A stretch of DNA of 64,000 bases from Carboxylicivirga longa (GCF_050589825.1 NZ_JBNGOZ010000004.1:219888-283887), one strand, 5' to 3'; positions 53,421 to 62,040 are shown, counted from the stretch's first letter. A program made the numbers and translations. The notes: generated by a model from the sequence alone, not told the origin.

Positions 53421-54545
53421 TTATATAGAGCAAGAAGCAACAGCTTCAATTTCTACTAATAGTTCATCGCGACATATATTGGAAAGCAAGTAACTTACCG
53501 GTATATCAGCATGATGCTTTAGGCAGGCTTGTTGAATTGTATCAAAATCTTCAGCCTGCTTGATATATACACGCAGTATTTCAGGTTTACTCTCTACATC
53601 AAAAATTTCTGATAGATTTTGATGCTTCATTAGTTGAGCGATGTTTTCTAAAGTAACATCTGTTTGTTCAGCCGGCTGGCCTATGCCAAGGCTTTCTTCT
53701 CCTCTGATAGCCGCTGTACCCGACACATAGATAGCAGCACAGTTATCATTTCCAATAAATTTGGCACGTTCGAACTTGGGTGTGGTTTTTATTTTTCTTA
53801 CTTCATCTTCAGCCCCAATGAGCACATCCTGAGTATAGACATGGGCATCCGTTTGAAGCGGATTGGCCAATGGCAACTCTTTAAACTGGCCTGAAACGGC
53901 TATACAATCCACTATGATACCACCGAATTGTGTGCCGATACCCGTAGCTGCCGGATAACCTTTGGGCCAATCTGTTTTCTCATAAAATGAAGTCCGCTCA
54001 TCGTTAAATAACTGGTAACGCTGGTACTTGCCATCCATATCGGTGATTCGCTCAATGTAATTCCATTGGCGAACTATGGAATTGATGCTCATCTCTTCTT
54101 TTTCTAGAATAGCAGACAGAGTGTTGAATATATCATGGCTTTGGGTTCTGACCGGTAATTGTAGCGAGGCCGAAAGTCCTGAAATATGAAGTTCACTGTA
54201 ATTGGATGTAGATGCTTTTACATAATGCAGACCATGATAATCCAGGTAATCAATTTTTAGCTCTTTGTTATCGGTCACCTGAACGACTTCAACGGCCATT
54301 GCTGTATCCAATGGTTTTTGAGCAATAAAACTAACGGCCGGATGATTAGTTTCAAACTTTTGAGCAATGGCTGCCAGCATTAGTTTTTTATCATTTTCAT
54401 AGCAGCAGTTATCATTCGGCGCCCAAAAAACAGATAAGCGCACAACCGGTTCTTTGGTCGACAGCTGCGAAATGCAGCTATTGAACATTTCTGCAACGTC
54501 TGCTTTTGCTTTAGCCTTTAGTATATGATAGTTTGATATAAACAT
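53421..54545 (-). CDS. Double Rid-domain protein (RidA/YjgF, chorismatase-like)
   Basis: A 374-residue protein with a C-terminal Rid fold (AAIYVSGTAAIRGEESLGIGQPAEQTDVTLENIAQLM, ILRVYIKQAEDFDTIQQ, and CRDELLVEIEAVA at the end) and a second, more divergent one in the first half (LHISGLSAS, NSIVRQWNYIERI). This size and order occur in FkbO/Hyg5-like chorismatases and long RidA paralogues. The arginine of RidA deaminases, usually in the R-x-x-V-E-x block, is changed to CRDELLVEIE. The reaction is unknown; its operon position suggests removal or conversion of a reactive intermediate. Confidence 0.7.
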   Translation of the reverse strand: MFISNYHILKAKAKADVAEMFNSCISQLSTKEPVVRLSVFWAPNDNCCYENDKKLMLAAIAQKFETNHPAVSFIAQKPLDTAMAVEVVQVTDNKELKIDYLDYHGLHYVKASTSNYSELHISGLSASLQLPVRTQSHDIFNTLSAILEKEEMSINSIVRQWNYIERITDMDGKYQRYQLFNDERTSFYEKTDWPKGYPAATGIGTQFGGIIVDCIAVSGQFKELPLANPLQTDAHVYTQDVLIGAEDEVRKIKTTPKFERAKFIGNDNCAAIYVSGTAAIRGEESLGIGQPAEQTDVTLENIAQLMKHQNLSEIFDVESKPEILRVYIKQAEDFDTIQQACLKHHADIPVSYLLSNICRDELLVEIEAVASCSI

Positions 54546-54556
54546 TATTTATTGTT

Positions 54557-56338
54557 TTATAGAGATTTAATGTATTCGACCAAATCTTCCAGTTCTTTCT
54601 TTTTAAGTTTACGACCTTCCAACCCATGCTTCATGTCCATGATTAAAACCTCAATGGATTCGGCTCGACCATCGAATAAATAAGGCGCTGTTCGCCAAAC
54701 TTCTCTGAGAGTTGTTGTATCCCATCCATTCTCAAATTCAATGGGGCCAATTTTGTGTTTACTGAGGTCGGTGTAGAAAGGCCCGCTGTGACAATAATTG
54801 CAGCCCGCCTTTTGAAATACTTTTTTACCCCGTTCTGCTTTATTACTTAACTTTCCGTTGATCAGGTAAGGGCTTGGCAGTGGTTGCAACGATTTCAGGT
54901 AGGCATCAACGGCTTGAGCATCTTCTTCACTCACTTCGGCAAACTGGATGTGTTTAAATCCTGCTCGAACTGCTGTTTCTGCATCAGGCCTGATTCCGGA
55001 AATCATAGCTGGTGGCGTTTGGTGAGAAAGTAAAAGGCTCTTACAATTCTTAGAGTTACCAATGCCATCGTTTAATAAATCCCAGTTCATACCATCCGTG
55101 CGGGCATCCCCGGGGTGACAACCGTTACATGACTGCCAGCCTTGAAAGCAATGAGAGGCATCGTTAAAAATTCGTTCTCCTTTACGCTCAAGTGACTCGG
55201 TATAATTAGGATTGAGGGCGAATACTGTGTTGCTATGGTTGTTTAGGTTAATAATATTAAGCTGGTCAGAAAAATACGATGCTACAATTACCTTTTTTGT
55301 ATCCAATAGCAATGCCCGAGGTCCATTGCCCTCAATCGGTATGCGTTTGCGGATGCCTGAAAGAAAACGCAAGTCGTACGATAATTCTTCTTTGTTGTCT
55401 GTGTTCTCAAATCTTTGAATTAGCTCAGGGTAATTGATTACACTGATATCATGCGTTCCGGAATGGCTGATAACCATTGTTTCTTCATCACAAGCTACTT
55501 CCCAGATACCTGCAGCTCCTGATTCTGGTTCGTCTAAGATTACCGTGCCCATATATGCCTGCGATGATGTATTAATAATACTCATTCCGCTGGTATTCAT
55601 CCAGCCCTGTTGCAATTGCGTGGTTGGCACCTGAAAACGGCCCAGGTTATGTGTAATAAACACATATTTACCGTCTGGCGATAAACAGATTCCGCGTAAG
55701 GCATTACTGCCATTAGCTAACTGAATATCTTTAATGCGTTTCATGGTTCGTGTATTGACTACCGATACCTTTGATGCGACTACTTCTAAATCTGCACGTT
55801 GGTTGGGCAAAAAATTGGTGACATACACAAAATCGCCGTCTGCACTTAGTACAGCTCCTTTGGGTTCGCGTAATAGTTTAACTTCACGCTTTACTGAATT
55901 GGTAGTGAGATCAATCTCCACTAAAGTATTGTCGAATTGACAACATACATAAAGTATTGTGCCATCGGTATTTAACACGGGACTGATGGCTCCCATAGGA
56001 ACTTCTATTTCTGCTGTTACTTCTTTTGTAATAATATTAATTACCGATACAAGACCATTTCCATAAGAGCTGGTGATGTAGGCTTTATTGGCATTAACAA
56101 CAATACCTGTGGGTTCATTGGTAAAATGCCACTGATATATTATTTGAGCATCTTTTCTGGAAACTAAATCAACTCGTTTAGCTGTTTTTTGAACCAGAAA
56201 GATGTTTTCACCACTTTTATCAAAAGCCATTGCGGTAGTTGATAAGGGTTGTTTATTAGACGTGGCGTGAGAGATATTTAAACCACTGCCTAAGAACAAA
56301 ATTACCATCAAAAAAAATGTGATACGAACGGTTTTCAT
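54557..56338 (-). CDS. Periplasmic YVTN-propeller fused to a diheme cytochrome c (MauG/CCP-like)
   Basis: A 593-residue exported protein (signal MKTVRITFFLMVILFLGSG). Residues about 30-380 are YVTN-type propeller blades (DGDFVYVTNFLPN, SPDGKYVFITHNLG). The C-terminal 200 residues hold two haem sites, CNGCH (404-408) and CNYCH (513-517), with the cytochrome-c-peroxidase/MauG pattern ERGKKVFQKAGCNYCHSGPFYTD and LREVWRTAPYLFDGRA. It probably passes electrons between a periplasmic substrate and the respiratory chain. Its ATG overlaps the IclR stop (ATGA), so it is translationally coupled to the regulator. Confidence 0.82.
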   Translation of the reverse strand: MKTVRITFFLMVILFLGSGLNISHATSNKQPLSTTAMAFDKSGENIFLVQKTAKRVDLVSRKDAQIIYQWHFTNEPTGIVVNANKAYITSSYGNGLVSVINIITKEVTAEIEVPMGAISPVLNTDGTILYVCCQFDNTLVEIDLTTNSVKREVKLLREPKGAVLSADGDFVYVTNFLPNQRADLEVVASKVSVVNTRTMKRIKDIQLANGSNALRGICLSPDGKYVFITHNLGRFQVPTTQLQQGWMNTSGMSIINTSSQAYMGTVILDEPESGAAGIWEVACDEETMVISHSGTHDISVINYPELIQRFENTDNKEELSYDLRFLSGIRKRIPIEGNGPRALLLDTKKVIVASYFSDQLNIINLNNHSNTVFALNPNYTESLERKGERIFNDASHCFQGWQSCNGCHPGDARTDGMNWDLLNDGIGNSKNCKSLLLSHQTPPAMISGIRPDAETAVRAGFKHIQFAEVSEEDAQAVDAYLKSLQPLPSPYLINGKLSNKAERGKKVFQKAGCNYCHSGPFYTDLSKHKIGPIEFENGWDTTTLREVWRTAPYLFDGRAESIEVLIMDMKHGLEGRKLKKKELEDLVEYIKSL

Positions 56339-57150
56339 GCCTGTAATGTGTTTTTTTGCTTGTTGAACCCCCATTTTCTGGAAATAGCCAAACCGGCTTC
56401 TTTTAATATACAACCAGTGCTATCGAAGTCATTAAAGGGAAGGCGTGCCGAAGGCGCTGTAATCCATATAGCTGCTATTGGATAGCCGTATTGGTTAAAG
56501 ATTGGAGCACCTACACAGTGAACACCTTGCAACTCCTCGGCATGATCAAAACTGTATCCTTTCTCTTGAACAAGTTTCAGCTCTGTTTTATACCTTTCTT
56601 TTGACGTTATGGTATTTTCATTGAATTTCTCAAAACGCATCGCACTAATGATTTCCTCTTGTTCATGCACAGGCATAAATGCAATTATGGATTTTCCGGG
56701 AGCTGAAGCGTGCAGGTTAAAACGTTTACCAGGCTGTAACATAAATGTAAACGGGTGAAGCCCCAATACCTGTTCGAGCAAAACACCTTCACCTTCAATA
56801 AGTGAGCCTAGAAGAACTGTTTCCTTCAGTGAATCTCTGATTTCGCGCATAACAGGCAAACTGTTCTCAATTAAGCTAGATTCAGAAAGAGTGGATAAAC
56901 CAATATGAAGAAACTTTTTTGATAAGGTAAAGTGCACTGGCGACTCACTTTTGACAAGGTATTCGCGATCGGCTAAAGTTTGTGTAATTCTAAAAAGTGA
57001 GCTTTTGGGGAAACCTGTTTTTTCCTGCATTTCAGCTAAGGTTAATCCTTGTTGGTGGTTGATGAGTAGCTCAATAATACTTAGGGCCCTTTCTAAGTTA
57101 GGAACGGAATAGTTCTTTTCCTCCTCTTTTACCTGGTTATGTTGTTTCAT
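56335..57150 (-). CDS. IclR-family transcriptional regulator
   Basis: A 271-residue regulator. The winged helix (LERALSIIELLINHQQGLTLAEMQEKTGFPKSSLFRITQTL) is followed by the ligand-binding domain (VLLGSLIEGEGVLLEQV, FNLHASAPGKSIIAFM, GYSFDHAEELQGVHCVGAPIFNQYGYPIAAIWITAPSARLP). Unlike most sensors of central metabolism it heads the operon it probably controls. The ligand is probably the substrate or an intermediate of the pathway. The 4-bp overlap with the cytochrome gene supports co-expression. Confidence 0.92.
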   Translation of the reverse strand: MKQHNQVKEEEKNYSVPNLERALSIIELLINHQQGLTLAEMQEKTGFPKSSLFRITQTLADREYLVKSESPVHFTLSKKFLHIGLSTLSESSLIENSLPVMREIRDSLKETVLLGSLIEGEGVLLEQVLGLHPFTFMLQPGKRFNLHASAPGKSIIAFMPVHEQEEIISAMRFEKFNENTITSKERYKTELKLVQEKGYSFDHAEELQGVHCVGAPIFNQYGYPIAAIWITAPSARLPFNDFDSTGCILKEAGLAISRKWGFNKQKNTLQA

Positions 57151-57186
57151 ATATGGATTGTAGTTTTATAGATGAACTCACTTGGC

Positions 57187-57220
57187 CAAAAATAAGAAAG
57201 AATTTGAGAAAATGCGCAAT
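57187..57220 (-). promoter_or_regulatory. Promoter of the island operon
   Basis: On the minus strand TATTTTTG (57187-57194) is a perfect -7 box about 36 bp before the IclR start. ATTG lies 22 bp further upstream as a slightly distant -33 box. Confidence 0.5.
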
Positions 57221-57653
57221 CGTTTGTCTTTTTTAAATCATTTTGATTTGCAGCAGTTAATAATGGCATCAAAAATAGGCGGCTTATAAAGTTTGACTGG
57301 AACTAGGGAAATTCTAAAGGCATGCCATCGCTGATTATCGTTTATGAATTGAAAATTATTTCTGGTTCAGGAAATGATTTGTTAGTAGAGAATAGTCGTC
57401 AAACCAGCACGGGAACAAGTGGACAACAAAAGCAGTAGTAATACCATTTGTTTCGAATAGAGCGGATAATTTCAGAGGCCATGCTAATTAATGATTTAAG
57501 ATGGAAATGAGAATAGAGAGGGCGGGGATGTTATTTTTATGAATGTGGAGCCGTTGGGTTTATTCAATTTATAAACTTGATAAATAGCATTGCGCCATGT
57601 TGCATATATGCAATGTTTGTGAAAGGGTGAAATCTATTTATAGAGGTCGGTAG
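57221..57653. other. Non-coding spacer with a perfect palindrome
   Basis: About 430 bp between the operon promoter and the IS1595 transposase gene. The only structure noted is TTGCATATATGCAA (57600-57613), a perfect 14-bp palindrome nested in CATTGC...GCAATG. It may be an operator or an IS end. Confidence 0.4.
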
Positions 57654-58484
57654 TTAGGTGCATATTAAATCTTGATGATAAAACTTTTCAGCGTCCACCA
57701 TTCTTCGAATTAGGCTATTAAAAATATTGGCCTTCATTTGGGAACGATTGATGCGATAACAGAATTCATTAAAGTATTTGTCAATGTGAGAATCGCTCAC
57801 CCACGCGCATGTTGTTCTCAGCCATGATTTAACCTGATGTATCATTGTATGCAAGGCTTTAAAGTTTATTCTGCCCATGCTTTCGACCTGTTCAATATTG
57901 TAGTCTTTCTTTATTGGACGGTAACCCCTCCAGCAGTCAGTTGTCACGCAGGCTTCTTCTGAGATATGTAAATTAAAAAGTCGCTTAAGCTCTCTGGAAG
58001 AATAATTGTCAATTTTTATGGAATACATTCTCTTAACTTTGCCATCATCAGTAAGTTCCACTGCGCAAGCGGCTTTCTTTTTCTTTCTGTGATAGCTACG
58101 CCCAACTTTTCCTTCTTCTTTGCCATCAACAACAAACATGTCGACATGCACATTGCCGCTCATTGGGTTATTACCACTGGATTTCATTGCCTCTCTTACC
58201 TTGTGCATGAACAGGCGAGCTGAGATAAAGAGATCGTAGCGGCTAAGAATGACTTCGGCCATGACGTTGCACTCGGATCCAAAGTGTTTGATATTGGATT
58301 CAGCCCCAAGGTCGTCGAGGCAGATGGTCTTGGGTGTTTTGTGTCCCGGCGTTATGTGGAAGCTATGTTTGCTGTAGCGGTGAATCACCTCGTAGCCATC
58401 TTTCTGAAATTCAAAACTGATATCGCGGCAGGCCTTAATGGCAAAGCGCTTATATGCCGGTAGAATGGAAGGCAGCAACTTCAT
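57654..58484 (-). CDS. IS1595-family (ISXO2-like) transposase
   Basis: A 276-residue transposase. HVDMFVVDGKEEGKVGRSYHRKKKKAACAVEL carries the ISXO2-type catalytic strand. VTTDCWRGYRPIKKDY (second Asp) and the H..N-x-x-K/F-N-E-F-x-Y-R-x-N block (DKYFNEFCYRINRSQ) complete the DDE/N site. The N-terminal zinc ribbon common in this family is absent; the frame extends only about 16 codons upstream, so the gene may be 5' truncated or a divergent subtype. It bounds the accessory island. Confidence 0.8.
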   Translation of the reverse strand: MKLLPSILPAYKRFAIKACRDISFEFQKDGYEVIHRYSKHSFHITPGHKTPKTICLDDLGAESNIKHFGSECNVMAEVILSRYDLFISARLFMHKVREAMKSSGNNPMSGNVHVDMFVVDGKEEGKVGRSYHRKKKKAACAVELTDDGKVKRMYSIKIDNYSSRELKRLFNLHISEEACVTTDCWRGYRPIKKDYNIEQVESMGRINFKALHTMIHQVKSWLRTTCAWVSDSHIDKYFNEFCYRINRSQMKANIFNSLIRRMVDAEKFYHQDLICT

Positions 58485-58557
58485 GAGGGCGGCCTTTATG
58501 CTTAGATCCAGAATTTGCTCCTGATCTGCTTTTTATTGATTTGTTCCGAAATGGATA

Positions 58558-58605
58558 AAAACACAAAAGCCTGTAGATCAAACAATATACAGGCTTTTGT
58601 GTTTT
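58558..58605. terminator. Bidirectional terminator upstream of the transposase
   Basis: A perfect 18-bp stem (arms 58558-58575 and 58588-58605, ACACAAAAGCCTGTA...) with a 12-nt loop and T runs on both strands. It insulates the transposase from upstream transcription. Confidence 0.8.
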
Positions 58606-58719
58606 TTTGATGGTGTTGAATGTGATCCCGGCGGGAACAATATCATTTTTGCAAATCGTTTACAGTCCAGTAAGTTACAAACTAAGAATTTTTATGAGGT
58701 CACTTAATAGGTCACAAAA

Positions 58720-58784
58720 AATATGAAGTGATCTGATTCTGTTTGTTGTCCTTCGACAGATACAAAGATACAGAAATGTGTAAT
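58720..58784. repeat. 65-bp direct repeat, copy 2, carrying a minus-strand promoter
   Basis: Matches copy 1 at 42995-43059 at 62 of 65 positions. On the minus strand it contains TATCTTTG (58763-58770), with ATTG 21 bp upstream at 58792-58795 outside the repeat: a promoter reading toward the transposase. Copy 1 has lost both boxes. Confidence 0.85.
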
Positions 58785-59001
58785 TTGGAGTCAATAAAAA
58801 GAAAGTAAAGTATCACAAATTGAGCCAGGTCTTTAAGCAGGGTGTATGTTTCTTAGATTGTTTAGCGCATGGAGGTTAGTGATGTTTAAGGTGTATTGAT
58901 GTTGTTTGATTGAAAAACGGATGATGCAGGCTGTTGGAAGTGGTGTAAATTTAATGGGGTAGGATGACAAGAAGCCTGTTAGATGGGTGAAAAACCGGCT
59001 T

Positions 59002-59205
59002 CTAATCGGTGAGGTATTGCTTCACAAGTTCTTCTTTAATGCCTGTGTGGGAGGCAAACTCATCGATGGTAATAAACTGGTGATTGGTTTTGCCAAGTTT
59101 GCGCTTGATATGCTGTAATAAGCGACGGCTGGTTTTTTCACTTCGGCCTGTGATGCGTTGCACATCTTTGGGGTAGATGCATAATCTTGTAAGAGTGCTT
59201 TTCAT
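59002..59205 (-). CDS. Small helix-turn-helix-like protein paired with Fic
   Basis: 67 residues, basic: CIYPKDVQRITGRSEKTSRRLLQHIKRKL looks like a DNA-binding helix-turn-helix of the excisionase/AlpA kind, followed by FITIDEFASHTGIKEELVKQYL. It starts 11 bp after the fic stop, so the two are co-transcribed. It may regulate the pair. No exact family is recognised. Confidence 0.6.
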   Translation of the reverse strand: MKSTLTRLCIYPKDVQRITGRSEKTSRRLLQHIKRKLGKTNHQFITIDEFASHTGIKEELVKQYLTD

Positions 59206-59216
59206 TTCCTCAGGTT

Positions 59217-60767
59217 TTACGTATTCACTTCATTATTCATGAATATCGTTTGATAGTTTGATTCAATCTCCGTGATTTCATCTTCGGTAAGGGCTTTGAA
59301 TTCTTTAGAACGTGCCCGTTTTGAGAGCCGGCCATTGTTCTGCTCCAGGAAGCGGACCAGGGTTGCGACTAATTTATCCGGCATTTCCAGGGTGTTGTCT
59401 ATGTAGCGTTTAAAGGTGTCGTAATGTTGCAGATAACTGACTTCAGCCGGAATAACCTTATCAATGGTATCGACCACACAATCGTATAGAAATTCAGCCT
59501 GGGCTGTGGCATCAAAATAGCGGTAGTAATCGATGGTTTGGTTCGTTACTTCTATATTGTTGTCTTCAGTGGTTTTCCATTCAATAAAGTCAAGGATGGG
59601 GTGTGAGTAATCTTCCAGTACAAGGCGGTAATCATCGATACGGTTGAGGATGGACGCAGAAACCGGGAAGATAATTCCTTGTTGGGAGAATCTCATCTTG
59701 GCAAGAATATGGTGGATTAGGTAACGGTGAATCCGTCCGTTACCATCCACAAAGGGGTGGATAAAGACAAAACCAAAGGCGATGCCGGTGGCTGCCAATA
59801 CCGCATCAAAGCCCGATGATTCCAATAACTTATAAGTATCGATAAGGCCCTGCATGAGTGGTTCCAGATCCTGCCACCGGGCCGAGATATGATCGGGCAT
59901 CGGTTCGCCACTCATTCGGTCGTGTTCGCCAACAAAACCGCCTTGACGGCGCAGCCCCATCTGTGTAAAACGTTTACTTTCAATAACGAGTTGTTGCAGG
60001 CGAATCAGCTCGTCAATACTTAATTCCTTGGTGCCGGCCTGCCCGATGGCTTTCCCCCAACGCAGGGCGCGGTTGATGCCGGGGTTTTCTCCCTCGATGG
60101 TAAAGGAGGCTTTGGAATCTTTTAGCAGGAGAAAAGAAGCGGCTCGCTGCAGTACATCCTTATGAATAGCATTCAGGTAGTTATTTTGCGTATCAGAGAG
60201 CTTCGATTCGATGTGTGCTTGTAGTTTGGGTGTTTTAAAGATGAGCGGGCAAAAGTCGGGAGTGCCCGGCAGGTTGTTGATGATGCGGTGACGCGATGAA
60301 CGTTGCCCCTCAATGGCAAATTGCAGTTTATCATCCAGCAGGGGCACAAAGTTCTTTACACCCAGGTTGGGGATATCCAGGGTGGTTCCGGTGAGCCATT
60401 CAAAGAGAAACCATATTTTACGACTGTATTGGCCGGTGGGTTCAATGGCCAGGAGTTCTTTCACCTCATCGCTTGTTAAGGTGTGGAACAGGTATTTAAA
60501 AAATAGTAAGTTGATGCCTTCATATTTAATGGCGAAGACCAGGTGTTTGTAGAGGGTGTCTTCGGGTTGGTGCTTGGGGGTGAAGACCTGCCATCCGTCT
60601 GTTTCATAGCGCCGGTTTTTAGTGCTTATCAATGCCAGTTTGGCCGGCAGGGGCACGGGCAATGACAAGGTATGGATGATGGCTCCATAGCCAACGATAT
60701 AGCCTTCTTCGGGCGTTGTGCGTCCGTGAAAAACGGTTATTCTTTGTGAAAAATGGTTATCTTTCAT
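59217..60767 (-). CDS. Fic-family AMP-transferase
   Basis: A 516-residue protein starting at MKDNHFSQRITVFHG; an in-frame start 27 bp upstream is less likely. The Fic core motif HPFVDGNGRIHR is intact. SFTIEG about 130 residues earlier matches the autoinhibitory (S/T)xxxE(G/N) helix, so this is a class II Fic protein held inactive in cis. Fic proteins transfer AMP or other phosphate groups to target hydroxyls. A long N-terminal region and a C-terminal winged-helix-like segment (LVRFLEQNNGRLSKRARSKEF) flank the core. Target unknown. Confidence 0.9.
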   Translation of the reverse strand: MKDNHFSQRITVFHGRTTPEEGYIVGYGAIIHTLSLPVPLPAKLALISTKNRRYETDGWQVFTPKHQPEDTLYKHLVFAIKYEGINLLFFKYLFHTLTSDEVKELLAIEPTGQYSRKIWFLFEWLTGTTLDIPNLGVKNFVPLLDDKLQFAIEGQRSSRHRIINNLPGTPDFCPLIFKTPKLQAHIESKLSDTQNNYLNAIHKDVLQRAASFLLLKDSKASFTIEGENPGINRALRWGKAIGQAGTKELSIDELIRLQQLVIESKRFTQMGLRRQGGFVGEHDRMSGEPMPDHISARWQDLEPLMQGLIDTYKLLESSGFDAVLAATGIAFGFVFIHPFVDGNGRIHRYLIHHILAKMRFSQQGIIFPVSASILNRIDDYRLVLEDYSHPILDFIEWKTTEDNNIEVTNQTIDYYRYFDATAQAEFLYDCVVDTIDKVIPAEVSYLQHYDTFKRYIDNTLEMPDKLVATLVRFLEQNNGRLSKRARSKEFKALTEDEITEIESNYQTIFMNNEVNT

Positions 60768-60791
60768 GCTTATATACGAATAATAGGTATT

Positions 60792-60835
60792 CAAATATAC
60801 AGGATAAATGGGTATAATGCATAAAAAATGGGTAT
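60792..60835 (-). promoter_or_regulatory. Fic promoter with two direct operator-like repeats
   Basis: On the minus strand TATATTTG (60792-60799) is a perfect -7 box 25 bp before the ATG. Just upstream, ATACCCATTT occurs twice exactly 20 bp apart (60806-60815 and 60826-60835), two helical turns, as expected for cooperative repressor binding. Confidence 0.5.
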
Positions 60836-60985
60836 TTTTTACCTCTTAACAAGAAAAACAGGTACGTGGTAGATGAAGTAAATATCGTTTCTTTACTACT
60901 ATATCACTACTTGACCCGTACTTTAAGGTAGGCAGGGTGTAGCTTAAGATAGTGTATAAATGGACTTTTTACGGACAAAAATAAC

Positions 60986-61016
60986 CTTGCCCGGACAAGG
61001 CGGTCACCTATATTTG
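60986..61016 (+). promoter_or_regulatory. Promoter of the phage-like module
   Basis: CTTG (60986-60989), a 19-bp spacer and TATATTTG (61009-61016), 56 bp before the ATG of the 251-residue protein. Confidence 0.6.
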
Positions 61017-61071
61017 TAATGCCATGCATGGGATTGTACTTTGTGCCTATTAACCCATAAAATTTAATAAT

Positions 61072-61827
61072 ATGGCAAGGCAAAAAGGAGTAATTAAGCT
61101 GGAAGGGCGAGTTGGTGATTTGTCATTCTACAGAAGCGGTGGTCAGTACCTGGCCCGCGAAAAAGGCGGGGTTGATGCAGATCGTATCAAGAAGGATCCG
61201 GCCTACGCCAGGACAAGAGAGAACGGTTCTGAGTTTGGCCGTGCCGGTAAGGCCGGTAAAGAATTGCGCAATGCTCTGAATGAGGTGTTGGCGCGGGGAG
61301 CCGACAAAAAGGTTTCGAACCGTTTGGCGGCCGCTATGCTGAAAGCGATACAGGCTGATGCGACTAACAGGCGCGGCGAGCGCACAGTGCAGGATGGTAA
61401 CCTATCCTTACTGAAAGGTTTTGAGTTTAATGCGGCTGCTCCGCTGGAAACAATCTTGAAACTGAGCCACACAGTTGCTTTTGATCGGGCCGCCGGTACT
61501 ACGCAGCTGGCTATTGATGCGTTCAATCCGAGTGAAGAGGTGCCACAGGTGGAAGGTGCTACGCATGTGCGTTTTATTCTGGCAACGGCAGCGGTTGATT
61601 TTGGCAATCAGAGCTACGAAGTGGATGTGGTGGATAGTGTTGATATTGACCTGACGGCTTTGGAGCAAGAGGCGGTAAGCATGAACAGTGCTATTTCTGC
61701 CGATTCACCTCATCCGGTGTTTATCGTGGTTGGCGTAGAATATCACCAGCTGGTTAATGGCAGTATGTATCCTTTACAAACCAAAACTCACAATCCAATG
61801 GCGATTGTGGAGGTGGATCGGGTTTAG
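61072..61827 (+). CDS. Conserved-looking 251-residue protein, function unknown
   Basis: A soluble protein with an unusual N-terminus: MARQKGVIKLEGRVGDLSFYRSGGQYLAREKGG, then a basic KDPAYARTRENGSEFGRAGKAGKELRNALNEVL segment and a beta-rich C-terminal half (FIVVGVEYHQLVNGSMYPL). It has no signal peptide. It resembles a group of Bacteroidota proteins found near holin and DUF5675 genes, and the N-terminal half looks DNA- or structure-binding. It is first in a four-gene co-directional set. Confidence 0.6.
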   Translation: MARQKGVIKLEGRVGDLSFYRSGGQYLAREKGGVDADRIKKDPAYARTRENGSEFGRAGKAGKELRNALNEVLARGADKKVSNRLAAAMLKAIQADATNRRGERTVQDGNLSLLKGFEFNAAAPLETILKLSHTVAFDRAAGTTQLAIDAFNPSEEVPQVEGATHVRFILATAAVDFGNQSYEVDVVDSVDIDLTALEQEAVSMNSAISADSPHPVFIVVGVEYHQLVNGSMYPLQTKTHNPMAIVEVDRV

Positions 61828-62040
61828 GTGTTAGCAGGTAGCTAGTAGGTGTTAGTTCTTAGGTGTTAGGCAGGAGGTAGAAGGGAGATGATGCAAGGTG
61901 AGTAATGGGTGGCATGATGGTTCCCCCTCTGCCTTCGGCATCTCCCCAAGGGGAGAATAGGTTTACAGCTGTGCCTTCGGCATTTTTATCTCGGCTGAGC
62001 TCGATGGCCGCCCAAGGGGAGAATAGATTAGCAGCATGGT
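61828..62040 (+). repeat. Intergenic repeat block R1
   Basis: It starts with GTTAG/TAGGTGTTAG-type simple repeats, followed by a CCCTCTGCCTTCGGCATC / CCCCAAGGGGAGAATAG palindromic unit that occurs twice here and again at about 63373-63437. It separates the first two genes of the module. Confidence 0.65.

Noticed and set aside
42995..58784. Integrative element with an integrase and att sites
   Set aside because: No integrase or recombinase gene, tRNA target or conjugation gene lies between the repeats; IS-mediated recombination explains the structure better.
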